Part shown: positions 1 through 5,543 of the stretch, one piece after another | How positions within the stretch are numbered: position 1 is the stretch's first letter | Layout of the letters: the number at the start of each line of letters is the position of its first letter | Assembly: GCA_029935255.1 (NCBI GenBank) | Contig: JAOZKS010000103.1 | Location: forward strand, 1 to 8,319 | DNA: 8,319 nucleotides | Reading direction: 5' to 3' | Origin: Pontiella sp. | GTDB taxonomy: Bacteria > Verrucomicrobiota > Kiritimatiellia > Kiritimatiellales > Pontiellaceae | Notes under the pieces: generated by a model | Database searches by the model: none | Told to the model about the DNA's origin: nothing | Seen by the model: the letters and a program-made list of their open reading frames with translations, nothing else | Translations under genes and position numbers: made by a program

Positions 1-2
1 AT

Positions 3-188
3 CAGCTGGCGCAAGAAGGGTTGCGTCTGTCCAACTTCCACGTGCTGCCAACCTGCTCGCCGACTCGTTCGGTGTTGCTGTCGGGCACGGACAATCACGT
101 GGCGGGTATCGGCACGATGGAGGAAATCATGACACCTACCGCGCCAACCGGAATCAGGCCGAGCTCAATGGTGTGTTTGGAAAAATAG
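3..188 (+). pseudogene. Sulfatase fragment (arylsulfatase-type, FGly-motif segment), broken
   Basis: The reading frame is open from the left edge to a TAG at 186-188. Its first ~41 residues read as the active-site segment of a type I sulfatase: an NFHVLPTCSPTRS stretch followed by LLSGTDNHVAGIGTM. The Cys in CSPTR (codon at 54-56) is the residue that family members convert to formylglycine, and the following Arg is part of the same C-x-P/S-x-R signature. Such enzymes hydrolyse sulfate esters, often on polysaccharides, and are usually exported. After about GTMEEI the frame no longer looks like a sulfatase. It becomes the antisense of the neighbouring transporter and stops within 20 codons, so the ~400 remaining residues of a normal sulfatase are missing. 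The 5' end lies outside the window. The family call is firm. Whether this is a real pseudogene or an assembly chimera is open. Confidence 0.8.
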
Positions 189-1006
189 CCCGTCAATAGC
201 GCACCAAGCCCAATACCGATCGCGGCTAACGGGAAGAGCATCGGGCTTTTTTCAACAGAAAGGTTCAGGGCATCCTGTGCAAAAATAACGAGCGTCTGTT
301 GGAACAGGGCGGTAAGGGCCCCGAAGAGGACCAGCCCGATAACCGCCTGCATCGCCCACTGATCTCCCTTTAGATTTTTCATCGCACGGACAACGTCAGG
401 GATAATCCATGGAGATGACGTCTTGGGTGAAGCCGCTGCGGGAACGGGGGTGATTCGGTACGCGGCGACGGTTCCGATTGCGGCAAGGGCGAAGCTGGTG
501 CCGATTACATAGAGGGGGCTAAGTCCAAGATAGCCCAGCAACAGCGAAGGAAGGGCGGTGCCTAGAATAATAGCCGTGTAGGTGGCGGCCGTCAGAAATC
601 CATTGGCGCGGGATAAGTCATCATCATCGACCAGCTCGGGAACAATCCCGCGTTTGGCCGGGCCGAACAGTGCGCTCTGAGTGCAGAGCAGAAACAGCAA
701 CGCGTAGAGTGGCCATGCAAAACCGGAAAGCAATGCGGGAATGGCTGCGAGTAACAAGACGGCTTCCATCCATTTGCTGGCCATAATGATGTCGCGCTTG
801 CTGAAGCGATCCGCCAGCGTTCCCGCTACGTTGGAGAAGAGCAGAAAGGGGGTGACAAACAGGGCAGAGCAAATGGCAAGAACCATGGGCAGGCTATTGG
901 GTCCAATGATTTTGACCAGTGTAATTGCGGCCACCATCTTAAATGCATTGTCGTTGAACGCCCCGGTGAACTGGCTGATGTTCAACCATTTGAATGTTTT
1001 TTTCAT
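95..1006 (-). CDS. MFS transporter, LplT-like, C-terminally truncated
   Basis: This is a polytopic inner-membrane protein of the major facilitator superfamily. The start region has NISQFTGAFNDNAFK (residues 9-23), the usual opening of the lysophospholipid transporter (LplT)-like branch. Residues 61-71, AGTLADRFSKR, are the MFS loop motif, and FGPAKRGIVPELV (114-126) is another mark of this branch. LplT proteins flip lysophospholipids inward for re-acylation; the substrate here is inferred from family only. The ATG at 1004-1006 has an AGGAG Shine-Dalgarno 7 nt upstream, and a -24/-12 promoter lies about 40 nt upstream. The protein is 303 residues, whereas relatives have roughly 400 or more, so about the last three helices are missing. 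The final residues (SIVPIPAT) come from antisense of the sulfatase fragment, so the 3' end is foreign. The truncated product is probably non-functional if the join is real. Confidence 0.85.
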   Translation of the reverse strand: MKKTFKWLNISQFTGAFNDNAFKMVAAITLVKIIGPNSLPMVLAICSALFVTPFLLFSNVAGTLADRFSKRDIIMASKWMEAVLLLAAIPALLSGFAWPLYALLFLLCTQSALFGPAKRGIVPELVDDDDLSRANGFLTAATYTAIILGTALPSLLLGYLGLSPLYVIGTSFALAAIGTVAAYRITPVPAAASPKTSSPWIIPDVVRAMKNLKGDQWAMQAVIGLVLFGALTALFQQTLVIFAQDALNLSVEKSPMLFPLAAIGIGLGALLTGYFSKHTIELGLIPVGAVGVMISSIVPIPAT

Positions 1007-1011
1007 ATTTC

Positions 1012-1020
1012 CGCTCCTGG
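1012..1020 (-). promoter_or_regulatory. Shine-Dalgarno of the MFS transporter
   Basis: Read on the - strand, the bases before the ATG are CCAGGAGCGGAAAT. AGGAG sits 7 nt from the start codon, the strongest ribosome-binding match in this part of the window, and it fixes the start of the transporter. Confidence 0.7.
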
Positions 1021-1046
1021 AAAGTTAAGAGTTATAAATGCTCTAA

Positions 1047-1062
1047 CGCACAGGGTGTGCCA
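1047..1062 (-). promoter_or_regulatory. Candidate sigma-54 (-24/-12) promoter for the MFS transporter
   Basis: The - strand reads TGGCACACCCTGTGCG. TGGCAC is a perfect -24 element, and after five bases GTGCG carries the invariant GC of the -12 element (consensus TTGCW) at the correct spacing. Transcription would start near 1036 and give a leader of about 30 nt that contains the Shine-Dalgarno. The adjacent divergent gene encodes a sigma-54 activator, which makes a chance match less likely. The -12 element matches at three of five positions, so this remains a prediction. Confidence 0.65.
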
Positions 1063-1114
1063 CTGAATTTGTATATGTTGTTAGTCCTTGCCGGATAAGT
1101 TGTTGAGGTTTTAC

Positions 1115-1142
1115 TTGCGTGAGTATTGTTTTTTGGTATATT
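1115..1142 (+). promoter_or_regulatory. Candidate sigma-70-type promoter of the sigma-54 activator gene
   Basis: TTGCGT (1115-1120) and TATATT (1137-1142) are separated by 16 bases in an AT-rich stretch and point at the activator gene. The -10 overlaps the left arm of the dyad at 1138-1156, so a protein bound there could repress this promoter. The boxes match consensus only partly. Confidence 0.4.
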
Positions 1143-1156
1143 CAAATAATGAATAT
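1138..1156. promoter_or_regulatory. Inverted repeat, possible activator binding site (UAS/operator)
   Basis: ATATTCA-AATAA-TGAATAT is a perfect 7-bp dyad with a 5-base spacer. Its centre (about 1147) lies roughly 110 bp upstream of the predicted transporter start (about 1036), a typical distance for enhancer-like sites of sigma-54 activators. It also overlaps the activator's own candidate -10. AT-rich sequence yields such dyads by chance fairly often, so the link to the activator is an inference. Confidence 0.45.
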
Positions 1157-1174
1157 TATGAAGGCATTTAATGT

Positions 1175-2596
1175 ATGAATATAGAATTTTTTAAAAGGGT
1201 ATCAGAGGCGGCATTCAGTAATCCGTTTAGCGATAAACGGGTGGAAATGGACCGGCGGATTGTGGGGGGCTCAGAGAGTGCGACATGGCACGAAATACTT
1301 GATCCGCTACTTCGGGTTTTAGAAGAAAATATCCGTGAGCTGGAAAAAAATGAAAGCCATGTAGCGCGTCTTGACGAGACGATTGCGGTGAGTGTTTTGT
1401 TTCATGTGTTCCATCAATATATGGGCCGGTTCGATGCCTTGATTGGGGAGCAGATTGCCATGGGCGATGAATCGTGCCGCGCACCCTTTGCTTTCAAGTG
1501 CCTGGAAGAACTTGTGCACTACGGATTCGAGCGTGCCGATGCCTGCCGCTTTGTTGGGATCTTTTATCAAATTCGCCGTGCATTTTACTTTATCTCCAAA
1601 GGACTCATTGGAGATAGCGATTGCATGAAGCGAATGCGCGCGCAACTTTGGGATAATATTTTCACGCACGACATTGGCTGGTATGTCCGTTGTCTGTGGA
1701 ATCGGATGGAGGATTTTTCCACGCTGCTGCTTGGGGAAACCGGAACAGGGAAGGGCGCGGCAGCGGCGGCAATTGGTCGATCCGGCTTTATTCCGTTTAA
1801 TTCGAACGCACAGAAGTTCGAAGAAAGTTTTACCCGCGCGTTTGTATCGATCAACCTATCGCAATATCCAGAGGGTTTGATCGAGTCGGAGCTGTTCGGC
1901 CATCGCAAGGGCGCATTCACCGGAGCCATCGAAAAGCACGATGGAATCTTTGCCCGGTGCAGTCCATATGGTGCCATTTTTCTCGACGAGATTGGCGATG
2001 TGAGCATCCCCGTGCAAATCAAGTTGCTGCAGGTGTTGCAGGAGCGCACCTTCTCGCCGGTCGGTAGCCATGAAAAACTTCGCTTTAAGGGTCGGGTAAT
2101 CGCAGCCACCAATAAATCCATCGATGCGCTGCGGCGCGAAGGAAGTTTTCGCGATGATTTTTATTATCGCCTCTGCTCCGATCTCATCACCGTTCCGCCG
2201 CTTCGTCAGCGTATTCGCGAAACACCGCGCGAGTTGGATCTGCTCGCCAAACACCTTGCACAGCGTATTTGCGGGTCGGGTGATGCGCTTCCAATCCTTG
2301 GGAAGCTGAAGCAGGACATCGATAAAAACTATGCGTGGCCGGGAAACGTCCGCGAACTGGAGCAGGCGATCCGCCGGATCATGCTGACTGGAATCTACGA
2401 GGGCGATGCGATCGCCGAACCTTTGGAAGAGATCGCACTTACCCATGCGGTGGCATCCGGAAATCTCACCGCCAAAGAGTTGGTTTCAGCCTATTGCCGC
2501 GACCTTTACGACACCTATGGAAACTATGGTGAAGTGGCTCGGCGCACAGGCCTCGACTGGCGCACCGTGAAGAAAAACGTGCTGCACGACGAGTAA
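1175..2596 (+). CDS. Sigma-54-dependent transcriptional activator with uncharacterised N-terminal domain
   Basis: This is a bacterial enhancer-binding protein that remodels sigma-54 RNA polymerase using ATP. The AAA+ core is complete: Walker A GETGTGKG (187-194), the sigma-54-contacting loop GAFTGA (246-251), Walker B GAIFLDE (266-272), an arginine-finger region FRDDFYYRL (325-333) and sensor II WPGNVRELEQ (388-397). The C-terminus (about 449-470) is a Fis-like helix-turn-helix that should bind DNA. Residues 1-175 are mostly predicted helical and aromatic-rich. I see no receiver, GAF, PAS or CARF signature, so the signal is unknown. A GAAGG ribosome site lies 10 nt before the ATG, and nearby upstream ATGs are out of frame. 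The gene is divergent from the MFS transporter and shares with it an intergenic region containing a -24/-12 promoter, so that gene is the likely target. The next gene starts 48 nt after the stop. Confidence 0.9.
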   Translation: MNIEFFKRVSEAAFSNPFSDKRVEMDRRIVGGSESATWHEILDPLLRVLEENIRELEKNESHVARLDETIAVSVLFHVFHQYMGRFDALIGEQIAMGDESCRAPFAFKCLEELVHYGFERADACRFVGIFYQIRRAFYFISKGLIGDSDCMKRMRAQLWDNIFTHDIGWYVRCLWNRMEDFSTLLLGETGTGKGAAAAAIGRSGFIPFNSNAQKFEESFTRAFVSINLSQYPEGLIESELFGHRKGAFTGAIEKHDGIFARCSPYGAIFLDEIGDVSIPVQIKLLQVLQERTFSPVGSHEKLRFKGRVIAATNKSIDALRREGSFRDDFYYRLCSDLITVPPLRQRIRETPRELDLLAKHLAQRICGSGDALPILGKLKQDIDKNYAWPGNVRELEQAIRRIMLTGIYEGDAIAEPLEEIALTHAVASGNLTAKELVSAYCRDLYDTYGNYGEVARRTGLDWRTVKKNVLHDE

Positions 2597-2644
2597 GGCG
2601 CGCTCCGGTGTCCAGTTGGTTTGCAATCGCCCGTCTTTGTGGGT

Positions 2645-3340
2645 ATGAGGTTTTTAAAACCACATAAGCTTGTTGCCTTCTGTTTGATGGCTGTGATGCC
2701 CGGAACATCAAAGGCCAATGATAAGCTAAGTGTTACGGGGTTGGTTATCTCGGTTTCATTCAGCGACACACGCCCGGAGTATATCCATTCACACCAGGAA
2801 CTGGACGATTTTTTCAATGATCCAGCGTATGCTGACAACCCTTCTAATGTGGCATCGAACAACGGTTCGCTCTGGAATTATTTCCATGATGTTTCCAATG
2901 GAAAGTTTAGCCTGAATCACGAGGTTGTGGCCTACAAAGCACCACACCAAGCGGAATACTATCTCCATGAATCGGTGAGCGCAAAGCGGGTGAAAGAATT
3001 ATTGGACGAAGTCATGATCCATCTGCGCGACGAAGCGGCGTTCGATTTTTCAAAACTGACGATGAATGAAGATGGGGAGATTGTTGCTCTGGGTCTTTTC
3101 TATGTTTGTAATGCGGAACCACGGGAAGATTATTTTATCCCCGGGTATGCCGGTGGTTCGCCGAAAGACTATGGCGCATTCAAGACAAGGCGATTTCATA
3201 TTGTTCCGCAGCGGAATTTTTTCAAGTTGCCGGATGGGAGTCGCCCTCTGGTTCTGCGCACCTTTGCTCACGAAGATGTTCGGATCTACAACTATCCACT
3301 CACCGAAGAAGAACTACTTGAATTAATCAGAAAACGGTAG
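2645..3340 (+). pseudogene. Secreted M6-type metalloprotease remnant fused in frame to a LamG tail
   Basis: The ATG at 2645 begins a signal peptide (basic RFLKPHK, hydrophobic LVAFCLMAVM, then a TSKA cleavage site). An upstream in-frame TTG at 2621 would put eight extra residues before it and is less likely. The following region resembles the N-terminal part of M6 (immune-inhibitor-A-like) metalloproteases: a LVISVSFSD strand, then GSLWNYFHDVSNGKFSL (residues 74-90), corresponding to the family's GS-x-x-x-Y-x-x-VS-x-G-K motif. It continues to TFAHE (206-210), the first half of the zinc motif HExxH. At that point it switches to DVRIYNYPLTEEEL, which looks like the last strand of a LamG jelly-roll domain (usual form DVRIYNRALS-x-EE). 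The second zinc His and the rest of the catalytic domain are absent, and 231 residues is far short of a normal M6 enzyme. It should be inactive as a protease. The M6 call is fairly sure and the LamG tail likely. Confidence 0.65.
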
Positions 3341-3349
3341 ATTCCGTGC

Positions 3350-3365
3350 GCCGAGGACGCTCGGC
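3350..3365. terminator. GC-rich hairpin downstream of the M6 remnant
   Basis: GCCGAG-GACG-CTCGGC forms a perfect 6-bp stem with a 4-nt loop, starting 10 nt after the stop codon of the M6 remnant. No T-tract follows on either strand, so intrinsic termination is not certain. It could instead be a dispersed palindrome. Confidence 0.35.
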
Positions 3366-3382
3366 AAAGTACAGTATCCGTT

Positions 3383-3436
3383 CTTCATATGTTACATCTA
3401 TAGTAACGGCCGTATAGATAGATGTAACATATGAAG
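3383..3436. repeat. Perfect 19-bp inverted repeat with 16-nt loop
   Basis: The left arm CTTCATATGTTACATCTAT (3383-3401) is exactly reverse-complementary to 3418-3436. The 16-base loop contains the palindrome ACGGCCGT (3406-3413). The element sits between two convergent genes. No T-run follows either arm, so it is not a standard intrinsic terminator, although it would fold strongly in RNA from either strand. It could be a bidirectional terminator of another type, a protein-binding site, or the remnant of a small mobile element. The arms do not fit integron attC core consensus. Confidence 0.6.
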
Positions 3437-3460
3437 GCTAGAGGTGTACTGAGGTTTAGC

Positions 3461-3482
3461 CAAAAAGACTGAAAGAAGTCTT
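3461..3482 (-). terminator. Small intrinsic terminator of glyS
   Basis: Read on the - strand, AAGACT-TCTTTC-AGTCTT is followed by TTTG, giving a 6-bp stem and a run of five Ts. The stem begins inside the glyS stop codon. It is AT-rich and therefore weak, but position and orientation suit termination of glyS. Confidence 0.5.
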
Positions 3483-5019
3483 AGAAATCGACAATATTAG
3501 CGATGTGGGATTCCAGCTCGGCGATGGGGAGACGAATCTGCTCCATGGTGTCGCGGTCGCGGATGGTGACGCAGTTGTCTTGCTCGATCGTCTCAAAGTC
3601 GATGGTCACACACAGCGGGGTTCCAATTTCGTCTTGGCGACGGTAGCGGCGGCCGATGGCTCCCGTTTGGTCGTAGAAACATTTCCACCGTTTGGAAAGC
3701 TGCTCATAGATTCCGCGCGCTTTTTCAACGAGCGGTTCCTTGTTTTTAACCAGCGGAAGAATGGCCACTTTGTACGGTGCGATGCACGGGGAAAAGCGCA
3801 GGACGGTGCGGGCTTCGTATCCTTCCGGTGCGCGTCTGGCACCCGCTTCGGCGGTAAGCACTTCGCCGCCCCCTTTGGGGATCCACTCTTCGCGGTAGGC
3901 TTCACAGAGCAGGGCCAGTGCAATGCGGTCGACTCCGGCGGAGGGTTCGATGACGTGCGGGAGGAAGGTTTCGTTGGTTTGTTCGTCGCGATATTCAAGC
4001 TTCTTGCCGCTGTGTTCCTGGTGTTGCGTGAGGTCGAAGTTTCCGCGCGCGGCGATGCCTTCGAGCTCCTGCGTTCCAAAGGGGAAGTCGAACAGGATAT
4101 CGGTGCAGGCGCTGGCATAGTGGGCGAGGGCATCGCCTTCGTGGATGTCGCGGTGCAGGCGGCCTTCGGGCAAGCCGACTTTTTCGTACCACTTGAGTCG
4201 CTCGGCCACCCAGTATTCATGCCATTCTGAATCGGTTCCGGGTTTAATGAAGAATTCGAGTTCCATCTGTTCAAACTCGCGCGAACGGAAGGTGTAGTTG
4301 CGCGGGTTGATTTCGTTGCGGAAGGCTTTGCCGATCTGTGCGATTCCGAAAGGCACCTTGTTGCGGACGGTGGAACAGACGTTGGCGAACTGGGCAAAGA
4401 TGCCCTGCGCGGTTTCAGGGCGTAGATAAGCGACGTTGGAGCTTTCTTCGACGGGGCCGACGTAGGTTTTAAACATTAGATTGAATGCACGCGGTTCGGT
4501 GAGGGTGCCGGGTTCATGGGTGTCAGGGCCGACCAGCTTGCTATAGGTTTCGAGCGGAATGTCGAGCAGGGCAACCTGCTCGTACTCTTCGGGATTGCCT
4601 TTGGCGACCTTCTTAACTTTTTTTTCGGCGGGGGCAGGCGCATTTTCGTGAAAGGCAAACAGGAGGGCTTCGGCATCGGTTTTGTGTTTGAGCACGAAGA
4701 TCTGGTCGGCTCTGTATCGACCTTTGGTTTCGCGGCAGTCGAGCATGGGATCCTTGAAGTTTCCGACGTGGCCGGAGGCTTCCCATACGCGCGGGTGCAT
4801 GATGATGGAGCTGTCGAGCCCGACAATATCCTCGCGCAACTGCGTCATGGATTTCCACCAGCAGGATTTAATGTTGCGCTTCATTTCAACACCGAGGGGG
4901 CCGTAGTCCCAGAAGCCGTTGATGCCGCCATAGATTTCCGAAGTTTGGAAAATAAACCCACGCCGCTTGCACAGACTGGCAAGAGCGTCCATCGTTACGT
5001 GATAGTCATTTGCTTTCAT
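3481..5019 (-). CDS. glyS: Glycyl-tRNA synthetase, single-chain (alpha2) type
   Basis: This class II synthetase attaches glycine to tRNA-Gly in the cytoplasm, using ATP. With the start at 5017-5019 the protein has 512 residues. Visible marks are the N-terminal MDALASLCKRRGFIFQTSEIYGG (10-32), LRPETAQGIF (199-208), motif 2 with FRNE (233-236) and the following RSREFEQME, motif 3 IEPSAGVDR (357-365), and a C-terminal anticodon-binding domain from about 410 (SPCIAPYKVAILPL). This is the homodimeric form, as in archaea, eukaryotes and some bacteria, not the GlyQ/GlyS alpha-beta form. A Lys/Glu-rich insert occupies 127-148. The frame stays open upstream to 5115, but those 32 residues do not resemble the family and would run into the divergent gene's leader, so I chose the later ATG. 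I see no clear Shine-Dalgarno there. A small terminator overlaps the stop. Confidence 0.95.
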   Translation of the reverse strand: MKANDYHVTMDALASLCKRRGFIFQTSEIYGGINGFWDYGPLGVEMKRNIKSCWWKSMTQLREDIVGLDSSIIMHPRVWEASGHVGNFKDPMLDCRETKGRYRADQIFVLKHKTDAEALLFAFHENAPAPAEKKVKKVAKGNPEEYEQVALLDIPLETYSKLVGPDTHEPGTLTEPRAFNLMFKTYVGPVEESSNVAYLRPETAQGIFAQFANVCSTVRNKVPFGIAQIGKAFRNEINPRNYTFRSREFEQMELEFFIKPGTDSEWHEYWVAERLKWYEKVGLPEGRLHRDIHEGDALAHYASACTDILFDFPFGTQELEGIAARGNFDLTQHQEHSGKKLEYRDEQTNETFLPHVIEPSAGVDRIALALLCEAYREEWIPKGGGEVLTAEAGARRAPEGYEARTVLRFSPCIAPYKVAILPLVKNKEPLVEKARGIYEQLSKRWKCFYDQTGAIGRRYRRQDEIGTPLCVTIDFETIEQDNCVTIRDRDTMEQIRLPIAELESHIANIVDF

Positions 5020-5117
5020 AAGTCGGCGAGAATGCCCAAGCCCACTGAGGGGGTCAAGAACAACAAACGTAAGAAAAGCGTGTACAATCCTGCCAAACTC
5101 CATTACTCCAATCATCC

Positions 5118-5543
5118 ATGAATGAGTTGGAAACCCGCAGGATCAATCCCATTTCGCGCTTTGCCATGTTGGGCGTGGCTATCTTGGTTGTTTTTGAAGT
5201 GTTGGTGATCTGCGGTGTGCTGGAATTGAAGGCGAATACCGTGGCGAAATATGCGCCGTGGGCCTACGAACCCTTTATCAAACTCGTTGGCGAACATCCG
5301 GATTCCTCCCCGCGATGGGCTATGATTGAAGAGAAAAAAGAACCCGCTACCGAATCGGAAGAGGCCAATGTGACCGGACTTGAGCCGTCGGCCATTCCTC
5401 TGTTGGTGGAAACCAATGCGGTGGCCCTGAGCACCAATGTGGTGCTGGAAGCAACCACTCCGCAGGATGCCGATCCTGAGCCGATTCCAGTGCTCATTCC
5501 AACGAATGCACCGAAACCGGAAACGATCGTTCCGGTTGGCTGA
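5118..5543 (+). CDS. Hypothetical single-pass membrane protein with Pro/Glu/Thr-rich tail
   Basis: I do not recognise a family for this 141-residue protein. Residues 15-36 (around FAMLGVAILVVFEVLVICGVL) form one clear transmembrane helix after a short basic N-terminus (RR at 7-8, R14), so the tail should face the periplasm. Residues 40-70 hold an aromatic patch (KYAPWAYEPF). From about 71 the tail is rich in Glu, Pro, Thr, Ala and Val with PEP-like repeats (DPEPIPVLIPTNAPKPE), which suggests a disordered, TonB-like spacer rather than an enzyme. It is divergent from glyS with 98 bases between starts. Its TGA is directly followed by the stop of the convergent tlyA gene. There is no obvious Shine-Dalgarno. 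TACAAT at 5083-5088 could be a -10, but no good -35 accompanies it. The open frame, membrane helix and tight packing favour a real gene. Confidence 0.7.
   Translation: MNELETRRINPISRFAMLGVAILVVFEVLVICGVLELKANTVAKYAPWAYEPFIKLVGEHPDSSPRWAMIEEKKEPATESEEANVTGLEPSAIPLLVETNAVALSTNVVLEATTPQDADPEPIPVLIPTNAPKPETIVPVG

Noticed and set aside
1286..1302. A second -24/-12 promoter inside the activator gene (TGGCACGAAATACTTGA)
   Set aside because: The -12 GC is missing at the required spacing.
3383..3436. Integron attC site
   Set aside because: The arms contain GTTACAT and ATGTAAC, which do not fit the GTTRRRY/RYYYAAC core sites. There is no integrase or cassette array nearby.
3505..4230. Long + strand open frame of 241 codons inside glyS
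   Set aside because: It is antisense to well-conserved glyS motifs, has low-complexity Gly/Phe/Val composition and no ribosome site. It is a by-product of glyS codon use.
5020..5115. N-terminal extension of glyS to the ATG at 5115
   Set aside because: The added 32 residues are unlike the family and overlap the leader of the divergent gene. The ATG at 5017-5019 gives the normal N-terminus.
4516..5121. + strand open frame of 201 codons opposite the 5' half of glyS
   Set aside because: It mirrors conserved synthetase residues and overlaps the start of the 5118 gene. Nothing in it resembles a protein family.
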